Below the pieces are notes generated by a model. It saw nothing but the letters and a program-made list of their open reading frames with translations. It did not search any database and was not told the origin of the DNA. From assembly GCF_000174415.1 (NCBI RefSeq), contig NZ_ACJM01000005.1, positions 145,084-209,083 of the forward strand: 64,000 nt of DNA. The letters run 5' to 3'. Both the position numbers and the translations under genes were made by a program. Source of the DNA: Dethiobacter alkaliphilus AHT 1 (GTDB lineage: Bacteria; Bacillota; Dethiobacteria; Dethiobacterales; Dethiobacteraceae). Positions 51,826 to 59,586 of this stretch are shown piece after piece; position 1 is the stretch's first letter; every line of letters begins with the position of its first letter.

Positions 51826-53232
51826 TTATATGGCGTACTTGTGTTTAGACAAAAAGTACTTTTTCGGTTTTTCTTTGAGAATTCCGGCAACAATCTTATG
51901 AGCCCTTTCATCGGCTGTTGTATGCCCTTCCGACTTCCATACTGAACGCTGCTGGCGGTCACTGAGCGTAGGCTGATAATGCTCGGTTCTATAAAACTTC
52001 CTGGTAGTTCTGCTGGCTACAAAGTTTCCGCCGGGTCCGGCTTTTTTGATTTCATCGACGCAAAGGGTCTTTTCGGTTACATCAATGCCCTTTATCGATC
52101 TTTTCACCATGCCGAGGATTTCATTATCGATTACAAGCTTCTCTAAGCTTACTGTAAAGGCAAATTCCATCAGACCGGCGGCATCATGGATAAAATCTGC
52201 TCCTGCCAAACCTACCAGCATGTTCGTTACAGCCGATTCATATCCGCATTGCGCATCCAGTACTTTTGAATCACTGATGCCCGCAGTTGAATAATAGGGG
52301 ATACCATAGTGCTGGGCCATCTGTGCTGTTGCGGCATTGATTAAACCGCTTTCCACAGGAGCACCTAAATATCGCATAGTACTCATATCCATTGAAGAAG
52401 CAACACACCCATATATTACCGGAGTCCCTGGATTTACTAACTGAGTCAGCATAATATTAATCAGGGCATCACAATTTTGAACCACAAGCGTACCGGCCAC
52501 GGACATAGGTGAAGTGCCGCCGCATAATGGTTCTACCGGCACTGCCAGGGGAAGGCCTTCTCTGGCAATTTGCATCATAAAAGTTCCGTATTTATCATCA
52601 ATTCTAAGTGGGCTGATTCCACAGGTTATAAAGGAAATGAATGGACGTTCCCGCAGCGCTTCCGGAGAACCCGCAGCCTCTTCGGCCATACGAATCACTT
52701 CATTTATACCCTCCGAAGTATAGACACCGCCCATAACATGCTTGTCAGTGTAGGTCAGTCCTGCAAAAAACCTGTTTATATCTACATCATTAACATCTAA
52801 GTCATTGGGGTAAGTTGGCAGTAAGCAAATGTCAATGTTATCCATCTTGTCAACAACTCTGACCACATTCTCAAGATCCTGCAGCAAGGCAGGCCTGCTA
52901 TCTTTTTCTCCATGGTCCAGCATGTGTAAAGCTGTACCACCGGTCCCAAAATATACGTTCCCTGATCCAAGATGGCAGTCGTGCTTCTCATTTCGTCCGT
53001 AAAGTGTTATTTTTGAAGGCGCTGATGAAATTAGTTCCCTAACGGTTTCTTCCTTTAATTTGATTATCTTATTTTCCTCATCAACGAAGTCGGCAACTTT
53101 TTTAAAATACTCAAAAGCTTCCGGCTGATATACTTCAAAACCGGTTTCCGACAGCACCTCCATGGTGGCCTGATCAATTTTGTCAATATCGCTCTGTGTA
53201 AGAGGCGTATATTGATGCGTACGACTATTCAT
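51826..53232 (-). CDS. MttB-superfamily methyltransferase, paralogue 1 (non-pyrrolysine)
   Basis: 468 residues. YTPLTQSDIDKIDQATMEVLSETGFEVYQPEA is the family start; VYFGTGGTALHMLDHG, VPVEPLCGGTSPMSVAGTLVVQNCDALINIMLTQLVNPGTPVIYG and STAGISDSK are barrel elements. It differs from paralogues 2 and 3 in having PLCGG where they have SxPQGG, which suggests another substrate. No amber codon. ATG at 53232 follows GAAGGAGG; the longer reading to 53289 lacks a ribosome binding site. First gene of the island. Confidence 0.88.
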   Translation of the reverse strand: MNSRTHQYTPLTQSDIDKIDQATMEVLSETGFEVYQPEAFEYFKKVADFVDEENKIIKLKEETVRELISSAPSKITLYGRNEKHDCHLGSGNVYFGTGGTALHMLDHGEKDSRPALLQDLENVVRVVDKMDNIDICLLPTYPNDLDVNDVDINRFFAGLTYTDKHVMGGVYTSEGINEVIRMAEEAAGSPEALRERPFISFITCGISPLRIDDKYGTFMMQIAREGLPLAVPVEPLCGGTSPMSVAGTLVVQNCDALINIMLTQLVNPGTPVIYGCVASSMDMSTMRYLGAPVESGLINAATAQMAQHYGIPYYSTAGISDSKVLDAQCGYESAVTNMLVGLAGADFIHDAAGLMEFAFTVSLEKLVIDNEILGMVKRSIKGIDVTEKTLCVDEIKKAGPGGNFVASRTTRKFYRTEHYQPTLSDRQQRSVWKSEGHTTADERAHKIVAGILKEKPKKYFLSKHKYAI

Positions 53233-53449
53233 TCTTTTTCCTCCTTCATGATTTTGTTTTAGAATGGTGCAGCTATTTACACATTCCAAACATAATTTAA
53301 TAAATATTCATAATGCATTCCTCCAATTCCATTTATTTTAAGTGAATCATAACACTATCATTAAAAAAAAAATGCATAACAAAAAAAGCATCTGACATGC
53401 AAATATATTCAGACTCCCTGTGTAATATTCAAGCTTGTCCTTACAAAGA

Positions 53450-53485
53450 AAGGCGCGCGTATTAGATTTCCTAAACGCGCGCCTT
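53450..53485. other. Long hairpin with GCGCGC arms
   Basis: AAGGCGCGCGT (53450-53460) pairs with ACGCGCGCCTT (53475-53485); after one bulged A, TTAG (53462-53465) pairs with CTAA (53471-53474). No T tract follows on either side, so it is not a typical terminator. It is GC-rich inside AT-rich DNA, about 220 bp upstream of the island's first gene. Confidence 0.6.
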
Positions 53486-53903
53486 CCAGTACCGGTTACT
53501 GCTAAAGCATTGCTAACTGAGATATAATTTCCGGTATAAAAAACCCGCGAAACAAAAACGACAGATACGTATATCCGTCATGATGTTATTTTATGTATAT
53601 GGTTAATTGTTTGAGGTGGATTAAAGTATATTGAACTCTCTGAATTATCTGAAATGAGGTTTGAAAAAACGATTCAATAAGCTATAGAATTGGTTAAAAT
53701 GGAATAACTTGTTACTTTTTATTATATGCTCCCTAGTTTTAATGTCAAGGCAAATACCCTTAATTTACCACTTCCTGTCTTCCAAGAAAGCCTGATATTA
53801 TTGACTTTATGGGCTATTTTACCATTAGCAAAAAAAACTAAATTAATAAAATATTAATAACTCCTACCATCCATTTTCTACCACTTCGCAGTAAAAAAGT
53901 AGA

Positions 53904-53979
53904 CCTGAAGAAGAACTGGGGGTGGATCCCAGTCCTAAGACCAGGGAACTTTACTATAACTTGTTCAGAAGAGGATTAA
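53904..53979 (+). pseudogene. Remnant of the 3' end of a BTAD/SARP-like activator gene
   Basis: About 67 of 78 aligned columns match 43863-43940, the end of the intact activator gene. The frame encodes EELGVDPSPKTRELYY before small deletions shift it; the ancestral stop GAT-TAA is still visible at 53977-53979. Nothing upstream resembles the rest of the gene. Confidence 0.8.
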
Positions 53980-54004
53980 ACACTTCCAAAAGAGAGTGTT
54001 TTTT
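53978..54004 (+). terminator. Terminator after the BTAD remnant
   Basis: AAACACT (53978-53984) pairs with AGTGTTT (53995-54001), then TTT. Nearly the same hairpin follows the second remnant at 57046-57076. Confidence 0.65.
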
Positions 54005-54026
54005 CATCTTGCCAGAGTTATACTCT

Positions 54027-54047
54027 TCGCAGTTTACGAAGCTGCTA
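54027..54047 (+). promoter_or_regulatory. Shared motif CGCAGTTTRCGAAGCTGC, copy 2
   Basis: 20 of 21 bases match 1043-1063; ends 140 bp before GTG 54188 (138 bp in the first copy). Confidence 0.5.
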
Positions 54048-54187
54048 TGCAAACCAGTATTGAAATCTTGCTAATTTTTTAACAAGCTGCAGGAAAAACA
54101 TGGGTAATGAAGAAGGGTAGGGTAATTAAAAGATACTAATGCAGCCGAGATGGGTGGTAATGAAATAAATGAGAGAGGGTATACAAA

Positions 54188-54913
54188 GTGATTGAGATCT
54201 CCAATTTATCAAAGAGTTATAACAATGGAGCTATAAAAGCTGTTGATGAGCTTAACCTGGAGGTTAAGGCAGGAGAAATATTTGGTTTTCTCGGACCTAA
54301 TGGCGCTGGTAAAACCACTACTATTAAAATGATGGTAGGGCTTTTAAAACCTGATAATGGCACTATTACCATCAATGGCCACAGTGTTACAGAAAGCCCT
54401 TTAGCAGCAAAGCAATCCATAAGCTTTGTTCCTGATACTCCCGAAGTTTATGAAAAGCTTACAGGCATCGAGTATTTGAACTTTTTAGGGGACGCTTATG
54501 GTGTTTCGGGGGAAATAAGACGGGAGAGAATCAATGCCCTGTTAGATCTTTTTGAATTAAAGGGGGCAGTTAGTGATCTGATTCAAACCTACTCTCATGG
54601 TATGCGTCAAAAAATAATCCTTATCGGGGCGCTACTACACGAGCCTGAGGTTTTTATTTTGGATGAGCCCATGGTGGGGCTAGATCCTAAGTCTGCCAAC
54701 AATCTTAAAAATTATATGCGAGAACACTGTAATAAAGGGAATACAGTCTTTTTTTCTACCCATGTATTGGAGGTGGCTGAGAAGCTCTGTGACCGCATCG
54801 GTATTATTCATAAAGGAAAGCTTATTGCCTGTGGTACCATGGCCGAGCTTAATAACCTATCGGAAGACCAAGAATCCCTGGAAAAAATATTCCTGGAGTT
54901 GACAAATAAATGA
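54188..54913 (+). CDS. ABC-2-type transporter ATP-binding protein
   Basis: 241 residues. Walker A GPNGAGKTTTIKM, signature replaced by QTYSHGMRQKIILIGAL (SHGM in place of LSGG, common in ABC-2 exporters), Walker B VFILDEPMVGLDP, H-loop FFSTHVLEVAEKLCDR. GTG at 54188 gives MIEISNLSKSYNNG. It overlaps the permease gene by 4 bp. Together they form a drug, lantibiotic or polysaccharide type exporter; substrate unknown. The operon is AT-richer than its surroundings. Confidence 0.9.
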   Translation: MIEISNLSKSYNNGAIKAVDELNLEVKAGEIFGFLGPNGAGKTTTIKMMVGLLKPDNGTITINGHSVTESPLAAKQSISFVPDTPEVYEKLTGIEYLNFLGDAYGVSGEIRRERINALLDLFELKGAVSDLIQTYSHGMRQKIILIGALLHEPEVFILDEPMVGLDPKSANNLKNYMREHCNKGNTVFFSTHVLEVAEKLCDRIGIIHKGKLIACGTMAELNNLSEDQESLEKIFLELTNK

Positions 54914-56580
54914 GAATGCTACAACTAATTTGGCTGCAAATAAGGGTGAACTTTAGTCTTTCCGCAATAAATTGGTACCGCAAAAAAGACATAAAGAAGT
55001 TTCTTGGAAGCTTAGGACTATTTGCATTAATTGTTATAAGTCTAGGACCTATTTTTTACCTTTATTTAAGATTGGTTCAAGAAACCTACAAAGCAGGCTT
55101 AACCTTTGGTCAGGCAGAAGTGGTGCTGACCTCGGCATTGGTTTTAGCTTCTGTCCTGGTACTGATGTTTGGCTTTGTCTTTGTGATGTCTGTATTTTAT
55201 TACTCAAAAGACTTATCGATTTTAGTTCCGTTACCTTACCTCCCCAAAGATATCCTGGGAGCTAAATTTTCTGTAGTCTTAATTTATGATTATTTAACTA
55301 TCTTACCTTTTTACTTGCCGGCTCTATGGGTTTACGGTAGCAATACAGGCGCCGGCCCCCTTTACTGGATTATCGGTGCAGTTGTATTTTTCTTAGTGCC
55401 GGTAATACCTTTGACTCTTGCTTCAATTTTTGTTCTTTTTCTGATGAGGGTGACTAACTTTAGCAGAAGAAGAGATACATTGCGTATGATTGGACTTGTT
55501 TTATTTATTTTTATCCTTTTAGGCTTTAACTACTTTATTACTGGGATACCAGTGGGAGAAGAAGCAGAATTTATTGAGATGCTATTTTTAGAAGAACAAG
55601 GATTAGTAAGCTATGTTAGCAGGATTTATCCCCCCGCACTATTTGCTACAAAGGCTTTAACCTCTGGAGGCGTGGAAGGGATTCTTAATTTTGCTTATTT
55701 TCTGGGTTTTAGTTTTGCAGGCATAGCTTCGATGCTCTTAATTGGACAAAAAATATTTTATCAAGGTCTTATCGGCGGGGAGGAAGTTCAGAGCCGCAAA
55801 GCCATTTCCCAGGAAAAACTGGAAAAGAAAATCTCTCAGCCCACTTCCTTTGTTTGGGCAATCGCTATGCGGGAGATAAAATACCTTTTTAGAACTCCAA
55901 TTTATCTTTTCAACAGCGTAGCTATGCTGGCCATAGTGCCTTTACTCTTTGTCATCCCAGCCCTCTCCGGAGGAAGTATGGATCAGTTGATAACTGTCCT
56001 TCAAGAAATGGAGCCTCGGGTTGCGCAACTTTTGGGAGGTGCGGTTTTTATCGCTGTTTTGGCATTATTTGTTCCGGCAGCCTCTAGTTCCTTTTCCCGG
56101 GAAGGTAAGTTATTTTGGGTATCTCAAGTAATTCCAATTCCTCCAAAAAAACAAATTCAGGGAAAGATACTTTACTCCTTTATCCTAGCTTCTTTGACGT
56201 TACCTATAGTTGTTCTAATGTCGCTTATTATGCTGCCCTGGAGTTTAACAGAACTTCTGATAGTTCTTGGGGGAGGAATGGTGTTAAGCTTTCCCGCTAT
56301 TACCTTAAGTTTACTGATAGATTTTATGCGGCCTTATTTAACCTGGGATAGTCCGCAAAAGGCTATTAAGCAAAATATTAACGTTGTTTTGGCCATGGTA
56401 GCAGGGGGAGGGCTTTACTATTTGCTTTATCTGGCAGGTAGAACAGCTTACTTTGCCACTGAAGCAGAACTCCCGGTTTATCTGGTGGTGCTGGGCGGGG
56501 CAACGCTATTTGGCATTCTATTTTACTGGATAATGATAAAAATAGCCCCAGGCAAATATAATGATATTAACATAAAGTGA
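54910..56580 (+). CDS. ABC exporter permease, large multi-pass
   Basis: 556 residues with about 12 hydrophobic segments, in two halves of six joined by a cytoplasmic stretch (KAISQEKLEKKISQPTSFVWAIAMREIKYLFRTPIYLFN, about 296-335). The repeat of MREIKYLFRTP-like sequence before the second half is typical of ABC-2 permeases with fused halves. ATG at 54910 overlaps the ATPase stop (ATGA). It would form a transporter with the ATPase at 54188. No substrate clue. Confidence 0.83.
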   Translation: MRMLQLIWLQIRVNFSLSAINWYRKKDIKKFLGSLGLFALIVISLGPIFYLYLRLVQETYKAGLTFGQAEVVLTSALVLASVLVLMFGFVFVMSVFYYSKDLSILVPLPYLPKDILGAKFSVVLIYDYLTILPFYLPALWVYGSNTGAGPLYWIIGAVVFFLVPVIPLTLASIFVLFLMRVTNFSRRRDTLRMIGLVLFIFILLGFNYFITGIPVGEEAEFIEMLFLEEQGLVSYVSRIYPPALFATKALTSGGVEGILNFAYFLGFSFAGIASMLLIGQKIFYQGLIGGEEVQSRKAISQEKLEKKISQPTSFVWAIAMREIKYLFRTPIYLFNSVAMLAIVPLLFVIPALSGGSMDQLITVLQEMEPRVAQLLGGAVFIAVLALFVPAASSSFSREGKLFWVSQVIPIPPKKQIQGKILYSFILASLTLPIVVLMSLIMLPWSLTELLIVLGGGMVLSFPAITLSLLIDFMRPYLTWDSPQKAIKQNINVVLAMVAGGGLYYLLYLAGRTAYFATEAELPVYLVVLGGATLFGILFYWIMIKIAPGKYNDINIK

Positions 56581-56671
56581 AATGTGGAAACACAGCGATG
56601 GGTTGCTTTAGTTGGTCCGGTAAAGATGGGTTTTTTCATGGGAGAAAAAAAACAAAATGGAGGGATAACTT

Positions 56672-56974
56672 ATGTCAAAAGTGTCATCAATGGGCAAAAT
56701 TATTCTTGTGCTGTTTGTTTTAGTTGTGTTGGTAAATGGTATTGCTTTTTTCTTCTTGCCGGAAAACATTTCTTTGCAAATCAATACTAATTGGGATATC
56801 CACGGCAGTACTGTGCCAAAAATACTTTTTGTTTTTTTGGGCCCGGTGGTAGCAGCGGGGGCTTACCTTTATGCTAAGCACTCTCCGCAAAATGAAAAAC
56901 AAGCATTAGCACTGGGTATTATTGCTTTTGTTGGCAGTATTGCTACAATTATTTTTAATATGATAGCTCAATAG
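56672..56974 (+). CDS. Small DUF1648-like membrane protein
   Basis: 100 residues with three hydrophobic segments (IILVLFVLVVLVNGIAFFFLP, VPKILFVFLGPVVAAGAYLY, ALALGIIAFVGSIATIIFNM). LPENISLQINTNWDIHGST matches the DUF1648 signature (LPxxIPxHxxxxGxxD) often found in SdpI-like immunity proteins. ATG at 56672 follows GGAGGGATAA. It lies 91 bp after the permease gene and could be part of the same operon, perhaps an immunity-type partner (inference). Confidence 0.68.
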   Translation: MSKVSSMGKIILVLFVLVVLVNGIAFFFLPENISLQINTNWDIHGSTVPKILFVFLGPVVAAGAYLYAKHSPQNEKQALALGIIAFVGSIATIIFNMIAQ

Positions 56975-57015
56975 TTTCATGAATTAACCAGGCTGGTAGC
57001 TAGTAATATATAGCC

Positions 57016-57047
57016 GCTACTATAAACTTTGTTCAGAAGAAGATTAA
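57016..57047 (+). pseudogene. Short remnant of a BTAD activator 3' end
   Basis: The 32 bases encode YYKLCSEED and stop, against YYKLCSEEE at the end of the intact activator gene (43914-43940). As at 53904, a terminator follows immediately and an ABC operon begins downstream. Confidence 0.65.
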
Positions 57048-57076
57048 ACACTTCCAAAAGGGAGTGTTTATTTTTT
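57046..57076 (+). terminator. Terminator after the second BTAD remnant
   Basis: AAACACTTCC (57046-57055) pairs with GGGAGTGTTT (57060-57069) around AAAA, then ATTTTTT. Confidence 0.85.
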
Positions 57077-57077
57077 A

Positions 57078-57120
57078 TGTTCAGAAACTGTTTTATTTTT
57101 GTTCAGAAGGCTGTTCTATA
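57078..57120 (+). promoter_or_regulatory. TGTTCAG direct-repeat array 3 (11-bp period)
   Basis: TGTTCAGAA 57078, TGTTTTATT 57089, TGTTCAGAA 57100, TGTTCTATA 57112; spacings 11, 11 and 12 bp. A TATACT -10 lies at 57117-57122 without a proper -35, as expected for activator-dependent transcription. It precedes the ABC operon at 57180. Confidence 0.62.
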
Positions 57121-57179
57121 CTTAAATCAGGCAGAATGAATGAACTGCTAATTTTTCACCAAGTATGTCGGGAGTGAAG

Positions 57180-58025
57180 ATGATGATAGAAGTTTCTTCT
57201 TTGCAGAAAGAATATGGCGATAAGCTGGCCTTGAAAGGAATCGACTTTTCGGTGGCTGACGGAGAAGTTTTTGGGTTTTTGGGACCAAACGGGGCGGGTA
57301 AAACCACCACGCTGAAAATCCTCGCCGGTCAACTCCAGCCCACCGGTGGTCAGGCAACCATTCTGGGTATGGATGTTACAACCCAAAAACAAGTGGTACA
57401 GTTAAATATCGGCTTTGTGCCGGAGAAAACCAACCTTTATGAGCGGCTGACAGTGGCCCAGAACCTGCAGTTTTTCTGCCGCCTGTATAACTGTAAGGCA
57501 GATAACATGGATGAGTATCTGCATAAGGTGGATTTGCTCAAGGAAAAGAACACACCGGTAAAACAGCTCTCCAAGGGAATGAAACAAAAAGTGCTGTTGG
57601 TGCGGGCACTGCTGCACCGGCCCAAGCTATTGTTTCTGGATGAGCCCACCTCCGGTCTGGATCCCACCTCGGCAGACAACATGCACCGGATTTTACAGGA
57701 TATCAACAAAGCAGGGACCACAGTTTTTCTCACCTCACACAACATGGAAGAGGTGGAGAAACTCTGCCACCGGGTGGCCTTTCTAAATGAGGGGCGGATT
57801 GTAGCCCAAGGGTCGCCGGAGGAGCTGAAACTGCAGTATGCCGACCGTACCCTGCGTGTCCTGCTGGATGACGGGTCAAAAGAAGAAAAAGTGTTGGATA
57901 TGGACTGTAAGGAAACATCCACGTTGGTGTCCTGCTGGTTACGGCACGGAAAAGTAAGGGCCATTCATTCCAGTGAACCAACCCTGGCCGATATTTTCGT
58001 AAAAGTTACCGGGAGGGATTTTTAA
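57180..58025 (+). CDS. ABC-2-type transporter ATP-binding protein
   Basis: 281 residues. Walker A GPNGAGKTTTLKIL, signature LSKGMKQKVLLVRAL, Walker B LLFLDEPTSGLDP, H-loop FLTSHNMEEVEKLC, and a C-terminal extension of about 65 residues ending EPTLADIFVKVTGRDF, typical of CcmA/YhaQ-like exporters. ATG at 57180 follows GGGAG at 7 nt; ATG 57165 is an alternative. It overlaps the permease start by 1 bp. Confidence 0.9.
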   Translation: MMIEVSSLQKEYGDKLALKGIDFSVADGEVFGFLGPNGAGKTTTLKILAGQLQPTGGQATILGMDVTTQKQVVQLNIGFVPEKTNLYERLTVAQNLQFFCRLYNCKADNMDEYLHKVDLLKEKNTPVKQLSKGMKQKVLLVRALLHRPKLLFLDEPTSGLDPTSADNMHRILQDINKAGTTVFLTSHNMEEVEKLCHRVAFLNEGRIVAQGSPEELKLQYADRTLRVLLDDGSKEEKVLDMDCKETSTLVSCWLRHGKVRAIHSSEPTLADIFVKVTGRDF

Positions 58026-58741
58026 TGAATATGGGACGCATTTCAGCAATTTTTATCAAAGAAGCGCAGGATATCCGCACAAATATGAATCTGTTGACAA
58101 TGTTTGTAATCCCGGTGGCACTGACCATGATCTACAAGAATTTCATTCCGGAAATGCCCGACGGCTTTGCCCTGGGCATGGGGCTGTTGTTTTTGGCCAC
58201 TTTGGTGGGGATGTATGTACCGGCTATGACCATCGCCGAGGAAAAGGAAAAAAGGACCCTGGAGGTGCTTACCCTGTCCCCGGCCAAACCGGCAGAGGTA
58301 TTTGTTGGTAAAGGGCTTTTAACCTTTGTGTCGGTACTTCTTACCATGGTTGTATTACTGTTGGTTGTGGGCAGTGAAGCAGGGACATTGCCGGTTATCG
58401 TGGTGGGGATGACTCTTACTGCAGTGGTTTGTATTTTCATCGGTATGCTCATCGGATTGTTGTCACAGAATCAGATGGCCACCGGGGTGGTGGGCATGCC
58501 GGTTTATATGGTCTTTATGCTGGTGCCTCTGTTAGCTTCACACGAGCCGCAGGATTTTATCGGTACCCTGGCAGGATTTCTCCCCACTCACCATTTCTTT
58601 CAGATGCTGCGCCTGACACTGGATGAAGGGCAGGGCCTGGCGCAAATGGGGCCCCAGTTGGCGTTTTTATCAGCAAGTATTCTGGTGGCATTTTTGCTGC
58701 TGATGGTTGTCTACAGGCGCAAAGGCCTGGAGCAGAGTTAA
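58025..58741 (+). CDS. ABC-2-type permease
   Basis: 238 residues with six membrane segments. MYVPAMTIAEEKEKRTLEVLTLSPAKPAEVFVGKGLLTF (about 60-100) is the conserved ABC-2 loop after TM2, with the EKE-RTLE element. It pairs with the ATPase at 57180. It is followed after 23 bp by a small membrane protein gene. Export substrate unknown. Confidence 0.88.
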   Translation: MNMGRISAIFIKEAQDIRTNMNLLTMFVIPVALTMIYKNFIPEMPDGFALGMGLLFLATLVGMYVPAMTIAEEKEKRTLEVLTLSPAKPAEVFVGKGLLTFVSVLLTMVVLLLVVGSEAGTLPVIVVGMTLTAVVCIFIGMLIGLLSQNQMATGVVGMPVYMVFMLVPLLASHEPQDFIGTLAGFLPTHHFFQMLRLTLDEGQGLAQMGPQLAFLSASILVAFLLLMVVYRRKGLEQS

Positions 58742-58764
58742 TTAGAATTGGTTGGCAGGTGAAA

Positions 58765-58995
58765 ATGATGTTTATGCAGAGAAAAAAGTTTATTATGTTT
58801 CCCGATGCAGGGATATCCACTTTGCTGGCCTTGATGCCCGTAACTTGGGTGGCGTTATTTGCCAGATTGATAACGGTTCTTTCCGGTGGGGTGGCAGGTG
58901 GAGTTTGGGGATTTTTGTTGTCACTGCTGACGACTCAGGTGACAAAGAGATATAAACATTCTGAGAAAAAAGTAGGTGTGGAAAATGCTGCGTAA
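58765..58995 (+). CDS. Small membrane protein
   Basis: 76 residues from ATG 58765 (GTG 58759 is an alternative, adding two residues). One or two hydrophobic segments: GISTLLALMPVTWVALFARLITVL and GGVAGGVWGFLLSLLTTQV, with a lysine-rich tail. No family recognised. It overlaps the truncated ABC ATPase gene by 11 bp, suggesting coupled translation and joint function with it. Confidence 0.55.
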   Translation: MMFMQRKKFIMFPDAGISTLLALMPVTWVALFARLITVLSGGVAGGVWGFLLSLLTTQVTKRYKHSEKKVGVENAA

Positions 58996-59488
58996 TACCG
59001 TACTGGAAGCAAGGGATATCTGGAAAGGAAACGGCAGGCAGTCCTGGGTGCTGCACGGTATCCGGCTGGAGATTATGGAAGGGGATTTCATTGCCATCCT
59101 TGGCGGGCCTGCCGCAGGGAAAACCACTTTGCTTAAAGTGCTGAGCTTTCGGGATGCACCGGACCAGGGCGCTGTTTATTTTGAGGGGCGCCTGGTGGGG
59201 CGCACCGGAGCCCGGGAACTGGAGCAGATGTGTTCAGAGCGTGTCTGGTTTATAGACGGAGGCCTGGAGAAGGAAAAAATTCAGCCCAACGGGCGCCTGG
59301 CTGCGGTTCTCCTTGATGAGCCTGAGCGGGAACATGAACTGCCAAAACAGATTCGGGATTTAAACCGCGCCGGTGTGGCGGTGGTGCTGGCCACCCGCAA
59401 TCCTGAAGTGGCTTCTCTTGCTCCCTTGATCTATAAACTAAACGACGGCAAGCTGGAAAAGCTAACCGACGGGGAAAAAATGGAATGA
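58985..59488 (+). CDS. Truncated ABC ATPase without a helical/signature domain
   Basis: 167 residues from ATG 58985 (GTG 58976 possible). The first half is a normal NBD start: LEARDIWKGNGRQSWVLHGIRLEIMEGDFIAILGGPAAGKTTLLK with Walker A GGPAAGKTT. It then passes almost directly to a Walker-B-like LAAVLLDEPERE and VVLATRNPEVASL. The Q-loop, helical subdomain and LSGGQ signature, normally some 80 residues, are missing, while the frame is open throughout. Either a decayed gene or a specialised nucleotide-binding protein. A perfect 11-bp inverted repeat overlaps its stop codon. Confidence 0.7.
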   Translation: MLRNTVLEARDIWKGNGRQSWVLHGIRLEIMEGDFIAILGGPAAGKTTLLKVLSFRDAPDQGAVYFEGRLVGRTGARELEQMCSERVWFIDGGLEKEKIQPNGRLAAVLLDEPEREHELPKQIRDLNRAGVAVVLATRNPEVASLAPLIYKLNDGKLEKLTDGEKME

Positions 59489-59512
59489 TGCTTTGCAGTC
59501 AGCAAAGCATCA
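59486..59512. other. 11-bp inverted repeat over the stop codon
   Basis: TGATGCTTTGC (59486-59496) and GCAAAGCATCA (59502-59512) around AGTCA. No T run follows, so it is not a standard terminator; it may stabilise or separate messages, or bind a regulator of the isochorismatase-like gene 75 bp later. Confidence 0.55.
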
Positions 59513-59586
59513 GCGGAAAGTGAAGGGAACAGGCATTGTTGTGCAGAAATAGTAAAGATAAATTCTGCAGACGGGAAGTGACAGCG

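Larger units (their letters stand above)
53233..54187. other. 955-bp gene-free region between the methyltransferase island and an ABC operon
   Basis: Contents: the AT-rich leader of the island on the minus side, with a tiny minus-strand reading frame (ATG AAT ATT TAT TAA near 53306-53320) behind GGAGG; a long GC-rich hairpin (53450-53485); about 400 bp of AT-rich sequence with no coding pattern on either strand; a 3' remnant of a BTAD activator gene (53904-53979); a terminator (53978-54004); the shared motif (54027-54047). No cobalamin riboswitch signature was found. Confidence 0.65.

Noticed and set aside
47286..53232. Pyrrolysine-containing trimethylamine methyltransferase
   Set aside because: None of the three MttB-type frames contains an in-frame TAG, all are full length without it, and no pyl genes are in the window.
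53233..54187. Cobalamin or other riboswitch upstream of the corrinoid island
   Set aside because: No B12-box-like conserved element or recognisable aptamer was found on the minus strand; only a hairpin and AT-rich DNA are visible.
57030..57038. TGTTCAGAA at 57030 as a further unit of array 3
   Set aside because: It is out of phase with the others (48 bp) and is part of the coding remnant of the activator 3' end.
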